The notes beneath the pieces are model-generated. The model did no database searches, was not told the origin of the DNA, and worked only from the letters and a program-made list of their open reading frames with translations. From CAMDMI01 sp044379485 (lineage in GTDB: Bacteria; Bacteroidota; Bacteroidia; Cytophagales; Flexibacteraceae), in assembly GCA_044379485.1 (NCBI GenBank), contig JBIPOE010000006.1, positions 39,339-103,338 of the forward strand: a stretch of 64,000 bases of DNA, read 5' to 3'. Within the stretch, counting starts at the first letter, position 1. Every line of letters begins with the position of its first letter. Below are positions 46,201 through 55,206 of this stretch, piece after piece. The position numbers and the translations under genes were made by a program.

Positions 46201-46501
46201 TTGTCGGGAAGCAACTATAGCGCAATCTGTTGAAAGTCAATCGCTGGACATTGGTCAAAATTTTCCAAATCCATGGACAGATCAAACCAGAATTTCATAT
46301 TTTTTACCCGAAGGAACTTCAAATGCAAGGTTGTTGATTTACAGTACAGAGGGTAAACTGGTGTATTCCAAAACAATAATTGATTCAGGAAAAGGTGAAA
46401 TTGAATTGGAAAAAGGAGTTTTTGCGAAAGGGATATACATGTATCATTTACAAATTGAAGGTGGAGTCAGAACAAAACCAATGAAGTTTTCAACTTTTTA
46501 A
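43250..46501 (+). CDS. Secreted reprolysin-like metalloprotease with T9SS type A sorting domain
   Basis: 1,083 residues from a GTG start. Signal peptide LIVIAVIRFSFVFGQ, then a ~190-residue propeptide-like region. The catalytic domain carries the zinc motif HELGHNFGSRH (347-357; HExxHxxGxxH) and a Met-turn in TVMSYCYN, the metzincin pattern of reprolysin (M12B-like) enzymes. Two copies of a bipartite Ig-like unit follow (DNA 44836-45528 and 45529-46203), each with GNQTIC ... TSQTFACRVTN ... QWATGVRQVTVLP. The last ~85 residues (GQNFPNPWTDQTRISYFLPE ... GVFAKGIYMYHLQ) are the T9SS type A sorting domain. So it is an exported protease, probably anchored to the surface or released. A perfect terminator follows. 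Confidence 0.92.
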   Translation: MKNLILIVIAVIRFSFVFGQSTEAENTKRNVVSRIKNRLNEKPELFTTTGSNRKDGAIEIAIDQSILSDIWEKEPNKFSLNLPLPNGTSETLNFDKARISSGEFTVTTNDGKKLGGKEYLGVHYQLQTNGKKRLGGLSFRKGGLMGMIAHENGNYNISETSPGSGRYLISDDSKVAFPGFDCGTDDSKEDEPLHSKETTLQNKSAASTSCKTVRIAFEADFDLYTRSGNNIVTASNFVTGLFNIVKQVYQNEQINIELGGVFVWTTVDPYASVTNTFSILNSFAVNRPVSGIDGDLLHFLDCRASSLGGIAYIGALCNPSTRHGFSSIFYSYNSLPTFSWSVFCVSHELGHNFGSRHTHWCGWTLPGGGTGRIDSCFAGEGICGSTIKARKGTVMSYCYNTTGGVDLNLGFGPLPGKAIRDGLAAATCFSLSCLATATLKADSTTNFDRNFTLNIAIPANSGAVNWRINEGSTIVASGILSNQNAVNIDIPITNRANGIYSFTATLISGANLSTSSVVSITVATPAPTVVFNPGNLASGNQTICNAGDPSDIVFSTAASSGSTFQWYFQNGLVLAPLNTAGLSGWTIISGSNSANYNPPANQTTSQTFACRVTNGTNSQWATGVRQVTVLPVFSPGIIINSDETFCTSGNPVNITLSANPSGSGAYQFRWYFRETATGNCPGSATIGAEWNTNSTSPNIFGTSLDGNGISFDPMSAGNLNSGRTFALYITPIANGSSPACGTPQWAGNCRKTFVVNCSTTVFSPGTLAAGNQTICNGGDATIVSFSVNATSGSSFQWYSQNGLIPAPANTASLAGWTLISGAMSPSFDPPAGTSTSQTFACRVTNAGNSQWATGVRQVTVLPAFNPGSLMANQSGCAGYDPMVITMASNPSGSGSYNYNWYYWDNTTLACPTGSTIPAGFKTSSGDVRFFGNSANGTGISFDASSAGTSGRTWAVLITPIANSNIPACGTPQFANSCHRTFVSVCREATIAQSVESQSLDIGQNFPNPWTDQTRISYFLPEGTSNARLLIYSTEGKLVYSKTIIDSGKGEIELEKGVFAKGIYMYHLQIEGGVRTKPMKFSTF

Positions 46502-46550
46502 ATAAAGAATAATAATTAAAGCTTAATTGCTTGTTTGCAAGAGGCTTATA

Positions 46551-46592
46551 AAAAGAGGTTCTTCATATAAAAATGAAGAACCTCTTTTTTTT
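46551..46592 (+). terminator. Strong terminator after the metalloprotease gene
   Basis: AAAAGAGGTTCTTCAT (46551-46566) and its exact inverse (46573-46588) form a 16-pair stem with a six-base loop, ending in a T run. The symmetric A and T runs would allow it to work in both directions. Confidence 0.92.
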
Positions 46593-46642
46593 AAGTTCAA
46601 ATTGTAAAGCCTTTTAGTTTTGTCACTCTTTAGAAAAACCGA

Positions 46643-47644
46643 TTGAAAAACTGGAAATATCTCCAATGCCTTTTGCCCTCAATTTTTGTGATTTTTGGCA
46701 ATTTGATGGGTGGTTATTGGTCTGCTGCTAATATGATTTTTTCTCTCATATTGCTGGTAATCGTCGACTTTCTGGTTTTGCCAAATGCTCAAAACGAAAA
46801 AGTTCAAGACTCAGTTTTACCAACTTTTTTTTTGGTTTTATCTGCACTGGTCCATCTTACTTGTGTATTGACGCTTATTTTTGGCGTTAACACTGGAATT
46901 GTCGAAAATCAAAACCTGACTTTTGCAGCCATTTCAACTGGTTTAAATTCTGGTCTCTTAGGCATTACTTCCGCTCACGAATTGATTCACAGGAAGGAGA
47001 AATTCTTAAAGATTTTAGGCATTTCAAATTTGGTAACTTGTTTATATGGGCACTTTTACATAGAACATAGAAAAGGTCACCATGCTTTGGTAGGCACAAT
47101 GGCAGATCCCGCAACAGCCAGAAAAGGTGAGACCTATTATTCATTTTTGTTAAGAACTATCCCAGGTCAATGGCTAAGTGCAATAAAGATTGAAAGGGAA
47201 AGATTGAAAAGGGTAGGAGCCAATCCTGTTTTTCCCTTTAATTTTTCTGTTAACATAGCCTTGTTTCAAACTATCTTATTGCTGGCAATCTTTATTGCTT
47301 TTGGAAGCAATGTGCTTTATGTTTTTGTGATACAGGCAATGGTTGCCATTTTTCTTTTAGAATATGTAAACTATATAGAGCATTACGGATTGGTCAGGGA
47401 AAAGGGTGAAAAAGTAGATGCCCATCATGCCTGGCAAAGTGATTCAGCTACTTCGCGTTTTACTTTGTTTGAGTTGAGCAGGCATAGTCACCACCACATG
47501 GATGCCAAGGTTGAGTTTCAAAATCTGGAGTCTTTTCCTTCAGGCTTCCGGCTTCCATTCGGATATTATGGTATGTTTTACATTGCCTTAATTCCACCAT
47601 TGTGGTTCAAGATTATGAATCCAAGGTTGATTAAACGAAGCTAA
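46643..47644 (+). CDS. AlkB-type alkane 1-monooxygenase / membrane di-iron oxygenase
   Basis: 333 residues, start TTG. Several membrane segments and the histidine boxes of AlkB: HELIH (112-116), EHRKGHH (141-147), NYIEHYGL (243-250, an AlkB-specific box) and HSHHH (281-285). Relatives hydroxylate medium-chain alkanes or fatty acyl chains at the inner membrane using a di-iron centre. The protein is shorter than Pseudomonas AlkB (about 400), as usual in Bacteroidota. There is no rubredoxin gene adjacent, so the electron donor must be encoded elsewhere and the natural substrate is open. It is followed after 45 bases by the nnr gene. Confidence 0.87.
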   Translation: MKNWKYLQCLLPSIFVIFGNLMGGYWSAANMIFSLILLVIVDFLVLPNAQNEKVQDSVLPTFFLVLSALVHLTCVLTLIFGVNTGIVENQNLTFAAISTGLNSGLLGITSAHELIHRKEKFLKILGISNLVTCLYGHFYIEHRKGHHALVGTMADPATARKGETYYSFLLRTIPGQWLSAIKIERERLKRVGANPVFPFNFSVNIALFQTILLLAIFIAFGSNVLYVFVIQAMVAIFLLEYVNYIEHYGLVREKGEKVDAHHAWQSDSATSRFTLFELSRHSHHHMDAKVEFQNLESFPSGFRLPFGYYGMFYIALIPPLWFKIMNPRLIKRS

Positions 47645-47689
47645 ATTGGTTCAAATTTTTTAAACAGTTTAAGATTATATAATTCCAAA

Positions 47690-49201
47690 ATGCGCATTTT
47701 GAATTCTGAAGAAATTAAAAAGGCAGACCTATTAACCATTGAAAGGCAGGGGATTAGTTCTATAGAATTGATGGAGCGTGCGGCTAAAGGTTTTGCGAAT
47801 GCATTCAGAAACAGGTTCCCAAATCCTGGAAAAGGCATTGTGGTTTGTGGGCCCGGCAACAATGGTGGAGATGGTTTAGCCATAGCCAGACTAATTTCAA
47901 AAGACCTTGATGTTGCAATATTTTTACCAGATGGTTTTACCTCTTTTTCACCAGATTTTGAAAAAAACTTAAAAGCCATTCCTTCAAATTTTTCCGTTTT
48001 TAAAGGTGATACCTTAACTCTTCAAAAGATTTTACCTGATTTCAATTGGTTGGCAGATTCTCTTTTTGGCATTGGTTTCAACCGGCCATTTTCTTCAGAA
48101 ATTTCCAATTTGATTGAAGTAATGAATGGATTTTCAGGCTTAAAAGTTTCTGTAGATGTACCCTCTGGTTATTCAGATTCAAAAGAGTCAAATGATAAAA
48201 TTTTTGCAGCAGATTGGTTGGGTACCTTCCATGCACCTAAGCTTAAATTTATGTTTCCCGAATCTCAAAAATATCTTTCAGAATTTGAAGTGATTGATAT
48301 TCAATTGACAATTCCTGAAACAGATAAGCCCTCAATTTATTACCTTCAAAAAGAAGATGTTTCAAAACTATTAAAGTATAGACCAAAATTTTCCCACAAA
48401 GGCACCCATGGTCATGGATTGTTAATCGCTGGCTCTGAAGGTAAAATGGGTGCAGCGGTTTTGGCAACGGGTGCCATACTGAGGTCAGGAATCGGTTTGG
48501 TTTCGGTTTTGGTTCCGAAAATTGGGCGGGATGTCCTTCAGATAAGCCATCCGGCAGCTATGGTTATTGTAGATCGTGAAAAGAAGGAACTTTCCAGTTT
48601 GCCTTCACTTGGGCCATACCAAAGTATCGGAATTGGACCAGGAATTGGAAAAGGCAAAAAGACTCAAGTGCTTGTAAAAGAGTTGCTCGAGAGGTTCGTT
48701 TGCCCTTTGGTTTTTGATGCAGATGCCATCAATATCATTTCGGAGAATAAGGATTGGTTAAAGCTATTGCCACAAAATTCAATTCTTACACCCCATCCAA
48801 AAGAGTTTGAACGTCTTGTTGGAAAATCAAAATCAGATGCTGAAGTTTTTGAAAAGGCAATTCAATTCAGTAAAAAATTTCAGGTATTTCTGGTTTTGAA
48901 ATCTGCCCACACCTTAATCTGTTTCCCAAATGGAAACGTTTATTTCAATTCTACTGGTAACCCTGGTATGGCCAAAGGTGGAAGCGGAGATGTTTTAACT
49001 GGTTTGATTACAGGTTTATTGGCCCAGGGCTATTCATCTGGAAATGCCTGTATTATTGGCGCTTACATTCATGGACTTGCCGGTGATTTTGCAGCAATGG
49101 AAAATGGTCAAATTGGAATGACTGTTAACCAGCTAATTGAAAAGATACCTCAGGCGTTTATGTCAATAGATTTTCAATCAAAACTAGTAATCAGTCATTG
49201 A
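47690..49201 (+). CDS. nnr: Bifunctional NAD(P)HX epimerase / ADP-dependent dehydratase
   Basis: 503 residues, the usual fused form. The N-terminal YjeF epimerase domain (about 1-215) shows LNSEEIKKADLLTIE, SIELMERAA and GPGNNGGDGLAIAR. The C-terminal dehydratase domain shows KGTHGHGLLIAGSEGKMGAA, VFDADAINII, LTPHPKEFERL and GNPGMAKGGSGDVLTGLI. Together they repair hydrated NADH and NADPH. It is co-oriented with the AlkB-like gene and converges on the GH57 gene. Confidence 0.95.
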   Translation: MRILNSEEIKKADLLTIERQGISSIELMERAAKGFANAFRNRFPNPGKGIVVCGPGNNGGDGLAIARLISKDLDVAIFLPDGFTSFSPDFEKNLKAIPSNFSVFKGDTLTLQKILPDFNWLADSLFGIGFNRPFSSEISNLIEVMNGFSGLKVSVDVPSGYSDSKESNDKIFAADWLGTFHAPKLKFMFPESQKYLSEFEVIDIQLTIPETDKPSIYYLQKEDVSKLLKYRPKFSHKGTHGHGLLIAGSEGKMGAAVLATGAILRSGIGLVSVLVPKIGRDVLQISHPAAMVIVDREKKELSSLPSLGPYQSIGIGPGIGKGKKTQVLVKELLERFVCPLVFDADAINIISENKDWLKLLPQNSILTPHPKEFERLVGKSKSDAEVFEKAIQFSKKFQVFLVLKSAHTLICFPNGNVYFNSTGNPGMAKGGSGDVLTGLITGLLAQGYSSGNACIIGAYIHGLAGDFAAMENGQIGMTVNQLIEKIPQAFMSIDFQSKLVISH

Positions 49202-49254
49202 ATTAATTAGGATTGGATTCAAGCATGTATTCTAATCAATTGCTTTTCTTAAGA

Positions 49255-50436
49255 TTAAGCCATATCCAAAAGCAACTTAAAATCGCTCAAAACATTCATG
49301 TAGTTCAAATAAGCATCGTAAGGCGATTTGTATGGGCTAAATGCCTGGTGGGTAGCATCGTTTCGGTACCGGGTACTCATATAATAAAAATGGTCACTGG
49401 TTTGAAGTTTGCCCCAAACATCCGTAAGATCCGGTTTCTTTAGCTCTTCAATTCTGGCCTGGCATGCATAAATTTTACGCAATGCATCTTTTTGCATATT
49501 GTCTTCTGTCCATGCACTGGCATCTTTGTCTTCATCTGCCCATGAGCACCAGGCAGAAGAATCATAAATGGGTGCATTCGGTTTTTTGATTTTCAAAAGG
49601 TCAGAAGGCGTGGCGAAATGAAACTCTTTGTTCTTTAAAATCTCTTTTGGCAGGTGCTTCATGAATTCAAAAATCCCGGTTTCTTTGGCCCTGTGTTCTC
49701 CAAAAGTTTCATAATCCATAAACAGATTAATACTGCCGGTTTGGTCTTCAATTTTATGTAACCAATTGGCAAAGGTGCCTGCCATTAGCGGATATTCGCT
49801 CCAGGATGGATCAGAAAATCGAAAGGCTATGTCATCGGATAAAATATAATTTCTAGGTAATACTTTAGTTTTTAGGTTTTTAGCCAAAAAAATCTGATTG
49901 GCACTTTCCTTTCCAAGATACTTTTTTGAACCTTCTGCCAAAACCATTTTATATCCCAAATCATCCAGCACATCTGCAAAACCGTTTTGGTACATCAATT
50001 CCGTATTTCTGAAGACTTTGGTTTTTAGACCCAAAATATTCAGCATGGCTTTTTCGTGCTTTTTTACCTGACGCTCAAATTCACTTAAAGAATAAAGCGC
50101 TGCAAGGGAATGATAATAGGTTTCAGCCAGAAATTCCACACAACCGGTATCATACAACTTTCTAAAAGAAGAAATCACATCTGGCCTATGCCTGTGCAAT
50201 TGCTCCAGGCAAGTGCCTGAAATAGAATACGTTATTTTGAATTTTCCCTCGGATTCCTCAATTAACTTTTGGAACAGGGCATTGGCAGGAAGATAGCATC
50301 GGTCAGAAACCCGGTTTAGAATTTCTACATTTTGGGCAGTAGCTTCATAAAAATGATCTTTTCCAATTTTTATAAAGCTATAATCCTTAAGCCGAAAAGG
50401 CTGATGTACCTGAAAATAAAAGCAAATGGCTGCCAT
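49255..50436 (-). CDS. Glycoside hydrolase family 57 (alpha-amylase type)
   Basis: 393 residues. The family start is clear: ICFYFQVHQPFRLKDY. Further GH57 marks are FAETYYHSLAALYS, KVFRNTELMYQNGFADVLDD, LAEGSKKYLG, LFMDYETFGEHR and a C-terminal YMSTRYRNDATHQAFSPYKS. No signal peptide, so it acts in the cytoplasm on alpha-glucans. It lies 55 bases after the GT4 gene in one operon, a pairing frequent in Bacteroidota and suggesting glycogen or malto-oligosaccharide turnover. Confidence 0.9.
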   Translation of the reverse strand: MAAICFYFQVHQPFRLKDYSFIKIGKDHFYEATAQNVEILNRVSDRCYLPANALFQKLIEESEGKFKITYSISGTCLEQLHRHRPDVISSFRKLYDTGCVEFLAETYYHSLAALYSLSEFERQVKKHEKAMLNILGLKTKVFRNTELMYQNGFADVLDDLGYKMVLAEGSKKYLGKESANQIFLAKNLKTKVLPRNYILSDDIAFRFSDPSWSEYPLMAGTFANWLHKIEDQTGSINLFMDYETFGEHRAKETGIFEFMKHLPKEILKNKEFHFATPSDLLKIKKPNAPIYDSSAWCSWADEDKDASAWTEDNMQKDALRKIYACQARIEELKKPDLTDVWGKLQTSDHFYYMSTRYRNDATHQAFSPYKSPYDAYLNYMNVLSDFKLLLDMA

Positions 50437-50491
50437 TTTTGGTTTTTGTGAGAACTGGCCTCAATGATAAAAGTATTTGCTGAAATTTCAG

Positions 50492-51775
50492 CTATACGCC
50501 CAATGATTGATAAACTTCCATGACGTCTTTGGCCGAATCGTCCCAGGTTAGGTTTGCAATGTCTTTTTTGGTTTTGTTTACCATATCCTCCCGGATTCCA
50601 TCGTAGTTTAACAAACCATAAATATAGTTCGCAAACTTTTCGGTATCCCAGAAATCAGCATTTAAAGCATTAGGCAATACTTCTGAAACTCCTGATTGTC
50701 TTGATATTACACATGGAACATCAAATTGAGCTGCTTCCAGTGCTGAAAGGCCAAACGGTTCAGAAACCGAAGGCATGAAATATACATCGGCCTGGGCAAG
50801 TACCTTTTTAACATTGGTTTTACTTAGAAAACCTGCAAAAACAAATTTGTGGTCGATTTTCCTTTCCAGAACTTTCTTTTTCAGATCATCCATCATGTCG
50901 CCAACTCCAGCCACAAAAAAGATAACGTTTGGATAGGCTTGAAGCAGTTTCCAAGCCGTTTCAACCATAAACTCAGGACCTTTTTGAAAAGTAACTCTGC
51001 CTAAAAATAAAACCAGTTTTTCACCTGACTTATTTGGGATTCGGAAAGTTTCGGTTGCTTCAATGGCGTTGTGAACAGGAAAAAATTTATCCTCTTCAAT
51101 CCCATAGTGCTCCATGGCACATTCCTGGGTATATCGGCTTACAGGTATAATGCGGTCTGCTTTCAGCATTCCTTTATATTCTACCTCAAATACTTTGTTC
51201 CAATCACCTTTTGCTTTTTCACCAACGCGATCCGTTTCCAGAGAATGCACATGGACAACCAAGGGTTTTCCAGTCATTTCTTTTATTTTAACTGCTGCTG
51301 GATACGTAATCCAATCGTGGGCATGAATGACATCAAAATCCAAATCCAGGGCCATTCTACTTACAACTTCGGCGTATGTCGCGACCTTTTGCATAATGTT
51401 TGGTCCATACGGTTCGTTGGTAGAGTATAGCGCCCGAATTGCTTCCGGAGACACCAATGCTTTGGCCTCTTTTGCAAAACCAATTCCGACAGGATACGGA
51501 TTGTTAAATTCAGCTGGTACTTTGTGAATCTTTGCATATTCCTCAAGTGGCACTTCCGGCAATTCAATAGAATCCTCCCCAATAACACCATAATGGTTTA
51601 GCCCTTTTATTTTAACATTTTCAAGTGTTTGATTTCGGTCTGCCTGAGGAAGAATAAGCTGAACATCAGCATATTTACTCAATGCTTTTACCAAACCATA
51701 ACAAGCTGTTCCCAGACCACCGGTCAGGACGGGTGGAAATTCCCAGCCCAGCATCAATACTTTTGTTCTCGACAT
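50492..51775 (-). CDS. Glycogen-synthase-like glycosyltransferase family 4
   Basis: 427 residues. VLMLGWEFPPVLTGGLGTAC is the N-terminal glycine loop shared with starch/glycogen synthases; FDVIHAHDWITYPAAV, LVVHVHSLETDR, LVLFLGRVTFQKGPEFMVE and SVSEPFGLSALEAAQFDVPC complete the GT-B fold, with the donor-binding EPFGLSALE. First gene of an operon with the GH57 gene, so alpha-glucan synthesis is the likely role. The nucleotide donor (ADP- or UDP-glucose) cannot be read from the sequence. Confidence 0.88.
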   Translation of the reverse strand: MSRTKVLMLGWEFPPVLTGGLGTACYGLVKALSKYADVQLILPQADRNQTLENVKIKGLNHYGVIGEDSIELPEVPLEEYAKIHKVPAEFNNPYPVGIGFAKEAKALVSPEAIRALYSTNEPYGPNIMQKVATYAEVVSRMALDLDFDVIHAHDWITYPAAVKIKEMTGKPLVVHVHSLETDRVGEKAKGDWNKVFEVEYKGMLKADRIIPVSRYTQECAMEHYGIEEDKFFPVHNAIEATETFRIPNKSGEKLVLFLGRVTFQKGPEFMVETAWKLLQAYPNVIFFVAGVGDMMDDLKKKVLERKIDHKFVFAGFLSKTNVKKVLAQADVYFMPSVSEPFGLSALEAAQFDVPCVISRQSGVSEVLPNALNADFWDTEKFANYIYGLLNYDGIREDMVNKTKKDIANLTWDDSAKDVMEVYQSLGV

Positions 51776-52083
51776 TAGGGTGTTTTATAAATTGATTAAA
51801 GATTTAGTCCCAAAATTATGAAAAATTTAATATCTCATCCATAATTATGATAAAAAATCAAAAAAATAGCCAAAATTTAATTTTGGATGACTTTGATTTA
51901 TTAGTTCAACTCTCTTTTTTTTAAGAATTCCTTTATTTTATATGTATCAAAAATGAGCAGGGATTCACTGCAAAAGAATTCCAGAGTTTGACTTTTACCA
52001 ATTCCAGAGTTATTAGGTATTATTTTATTCCTCCCATTCTTTTTTTTAGTTCCTTGCAATTTTTCCAATCTGTCAATCCGGAA

Positions 52084-55000
52084 TTGATCAAGAAAACAAA
52101 CATTCTAAAATTTCCTCTGCAGTTATTATTACTGTTTGTTGGCCTTTTAACGCTGCATATTGACATGTCGGCACAAGGAAATCTACCTAAATTCCGACAT
52201 TTTGGAGTAGAAGAAGGTCTTTCAACTTCTTCTGTAACACGGATTTGTCAGGACCTTGAGGGCAAAATCTGGGTTGGCACCCATGATGGCTTAAACTGCT
52301 TTTATGGTACTTTTTTTAAATCTTTTTTCCAGGATAGAACGAGGGGTAAAGGTTTGAATCAAAGTGCGATAAGCGATTTGATTTGTGATAAAAATGGAAT
52401 ACTCTGGATTGCTTCCTATGGAGGTGGCATTAATCTTTTGGATCCCGTTTCCCAACAGTTTTTGCCAGTTCCAAAAAGTATTACCAAACTAAACTGGACC
52501 CAGGTAAATTGTCTGGCAGAAGATAAATCGGGCAAAATCTGGATAGGAAGTTATGAGGGTTTATCGGTTTATAATCCCCTGGACCAATCCTTGAAAACGG
52601 TATCGGTTTTACAGAAAACAAATAGGCCATTTTCTATTTCCCACATTGCCTTTGATCCTCGTGGTTATGCATTTGTTTCCACACCTTTTGAAGGACTATT
52701 TGTAATGTCCTGCGACAATGATTTGAAATTTGAGGCCATGCTTACCTATGAGACGCTTGGTTATAAACCAAAAGGTCTTGGTCTTTTCAATACATTATCT
52801 CTTCAAAACCAGATGATTGAAGGTTGTACCCAGCTTGGCTTGTTTAATTTCAGATTTAAGAGTGGCCAAATATTCTGGCAAAAAATAGATGCCTTTGCAT
52901 CAAAAACTAAAGGATCTAAGGAAGTTAAGTGTACCCTAAAAGATGCCTTTGGCAGAAAATGGATCGCAAACGGTGATTCCGGCTTTTCATTGTTTTCTGC
53001 CAAAAATGAAGAAATACCAGTAAATCTGCCCTATAAAGGTAAATTTTTTAATGCAGGAATTGTTGATTTTTTTCAGGATAGGTGGGGAGGGATTTGGATT
53101 GGTAGTTCTCATGGTTTAAGTTACACAAATCCTCAACTCAGTAAATTTCAAAGCTTTGCAAACGACAAGGCAATAGGTCTAGGTGGTTTTAACGTAACCT
53201 GGTCTATTTATACAGAGAACGATATTGAGTTTCTTTTAGGTTCAGAATCCGGTTTGTTTAGTTTTAATGCCAATACCTATGAAATGGAAAAAATTGACTT
53301 TGTCGATTTTAACCAGAATTATAAAGTGTATTGTTTTTTGAAAACCAAAGCTGGAGAACTACTTGCCGGTTCTTCTCAAGGCGTATATAAAATTGAAAAA
53401 GAAGGTAAGAGATATATTTTAAAACGGATATTACCTGAAGTCCCAGGCATGATTTCCTCTATGGTTCAATTAAGCGATGGAACCATATTAATAGGGACTT
53501 ATGATGAAAGAGGTTTATTTAAAATTTCAAGTGATTTTAAGCAGGTTACTAAATTTACCAATGAACCTTTAAACCATTCAACCATTGCCAACAACTCAAT
53601 AAATATACTCCAAATCGGGATTGAGGGAAAGGTTTGGATTGGGACAGACAAGGGATTGTCTTTGTTTGATCCTTCTAATAACAAGTTTGACAATTCTATC
53701 TGGGATTTGATTCCAAAAGATAAAAACATTTCCCAATTAATTTATGGAATAATCGACTTTAAATCAGAGCTTTGGCTGGGAACATTTGGCTCTGGAATCC
53801 TGGTGTTTGATAAGGAGAGAAGGGAATTTAAGCAAATAGGATTGGATCAGGGTTTTTTGAATGAGTCCATTTATCAACTTCAAAAACAAAACAACCGGGT
53901 TTGGGCATCAACTAATAAGGGTCTTTGTTTAATAGAAAAAGGCGGTAAGGATATACGGGTTTTTACAGTGGGCGATGGTTTGCAAAGCAATGAGTATAAC
54001 CACTTTGCCTCATTTAAAAATTCAGGATCAGGTAAAATTTATTTTGGCGGATTGGCTGGTTTTGATGAAGTTAGTTCATTCTTAAGGCCGGAAAATAACA
54101 TTTTGCCAAAAGTTATACTTTCAGAGGCCAAACTGCTTTTGCCGGAGGGCGAAAAAAATCTTTCTCTTCAATCTGCCGTTTGGGAACTTCAGCCAGAAGA
54201 ACAAAACCTGGAATTGGAGTTTTCTGCGCTTAATTATCTGATGCCGGAAAAAAGCAGATATGCCTATCAAATTTCCGGAAAGAATAACAGGCGAATCAGT
54301 CTTGGCGAAAAGAATAAATTAACGCTGGTAAATCTTCAGCCAGGTGAGTTTACCATTAAGATTTTTGCATCCAATAATGAAGGTATCTGGAGCATTAAAC
54401 CATTTGAGGTTAAGGTTATTGTACATCCCCACTTTTGGAAAACGCTCTGGTTTAAAGCTTTGGTTGCTTTGGTTTTAATTGGTATTTTATTGGGAGCCAT
54501 TCGCTTTTACATAAGAAGCCGTTTGCGGGTCCAAAGGCTGGCCCTTGAAAAACAGCAGGCTGTGCGCCTGGAAAGAAATCGAATCTCAGCCGAAATGCAC
54601 GATGATCTGGGAAGCGGCCTTACTTCAATCAAAATGTTGAGCGAATTGATTAAGCTCAAATCCCCGAAAGAACCTTTACCTGAACTTTTGAAAATAGCCA
54701 ACAGATCCGATGAATTGATTGATAGTCTCAATACAATTGTGTGGGCTTTGAATGACAGAAATGACCGTTTGGAGCACATGGTGGCATATTTCAGGGCGTT
54801 TGTACAGGGAGAATTTGAAGAAAGAAACTTTGATTTGAAAACAGATTTTCAGATTACAGATGGGGTGGAATCCATTGAGATTTCCGGAGAATTCAGACGA
54901 AACATCTTTTTAATATTGAAGGAGTCTATCCACAATGTTTTCAAACATTCTGGTGCCACATTGACCACAGTGTCTTTTTATTGTTCAAAAGAGGGTATGG

Positions 55001-55164
55001 AATTAACCGTTCAGGACAACGGAAAAGGCCTGGATTTTGGTAACAAGAGTTTTGGAAACGGATTGAAGAATATGAAGGCCAGGGCATTGGCCTTGGGTGG
55101 CTCCATTTCTTTTGAATCTGAAAATGGATTGGCCATGAAATTCAAAATTTCAAAATACAACTAA
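52084..55164 (+). CDS. Two-component propeller sensor histidine kinase
   Basis: About 1,026 residues. The start used is the TTG at 52084, which places a signal peptide (LKFPLQLLLLFVGLLTLHIDMSAQ) at the N-terminus; a TTG at 51988 gives 32 more residues. A large periplasmic sensor of two seven-bladed propellers follows (repeats such as GKIWVGTHDGLNCF, GILWIASYGGGINLLD, GKVWIGTDKGLSLFD), then a Y_Y_Y domain, one membrane helix (WFKALVALVLIGILLGAIRF), and a cytoplasmic HisKA_3 kinase with the phosphorylated His in ERNRISAEMHDDLGSGLTS and an ATPase domain (ESIHNVFKHS, DNGKGLDF, GNGLKNMKARA). No receiver domain is fused; the NarL-type regulator 42 bases downstream is its obvious partner. The signal sensed is unknown. 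Confidence 0.9.
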   Translation: MIKKTNILKFPLQLLLLFVGLLTLHIDMSAQGNLPKFRHFGVEEGLSTSSVTRICQDLEGKIWVGTHDGLNCFYGTFFKSFFQDRTRGKGLNQSAISDLICDKNGILWIASYGGGINLLDPVSQQFLPVPKSITKLNWTQVNCLAEDKSGKIWIGSYEGLSVYNPLDQSLKTVSVLQKTNRPFSISHIAFDPRGYAFVSTPFEGLFVMSCDNDLKFEAMLTYETLGYKPKGLGLFNTLSLQNQMIEGCTQLGLFNFRFKSGQIFWQKIDAFASKTKGSKEVKCTLKDAFGRKWIANGDSGFSLFSAKNEEIPVNLPYKGKFFNAGIVDFFQDRWGGIWIGSSHGLSYTNPQLSKFQSFANDKAIGLGGFNVTWSIYTENDIEFLLGSESGLFSFNANTYEMEKIDFVDFNQNYKVYCFLKTKAGELLAGSSQGVYKIEKEGKRYILKRILPEVPGMISSMVQLSDGTILIGTYDERGLFKISSDFKQVTKFTNEPLNHSTIANNSINILQIGIEGKVWIGTDKGLSLFDPSNNKFDNSIWDLIPKDKNISQLIYGIIDFKSELWLGTFGSGILVFDKERREFKQIGLDQGFLNESIYQLQKQNNRVWASTNKGLCLIEKGGKDIRVFTVGDGLQSNEYNHFASFKNSGSGKIYFGGLAGFDEVSSFLRPENNILPKVILSEAKLLLPEGEKNLSLQSAVWELQPEEQNLELEFSALNYLMPEKSRYAYQISGKNNRRISLGEKNKLTLVNLQPGEFTIKIFASNNEGIWSIKPFEVKVIVHPHFWKTLWFKALVALVLIGILLGAIRFYIRSRLRVQRLALEKQQAVRLERNRISAEMHDDLGSGLTSIKMLSELIKLKSPKEPLPELLKIANRSDELIDSLNTIVWALNDRNDRLEHMVAYFRAFVQGEFEERNFDLKTDFQITDGVESIEISGEFRRNIFLILKESIHNVFKHSGATLTTVSFYCSKEGMELTVQDNGKGLDFGNKSFGNGLKNMKARALALGGSISFESENGLAMKFKISKYN

Positions 55165-55206
55165 AGTGTTATTTACTCCCCCAAAAATAAATTGCTGATT
55201 TGAAAA

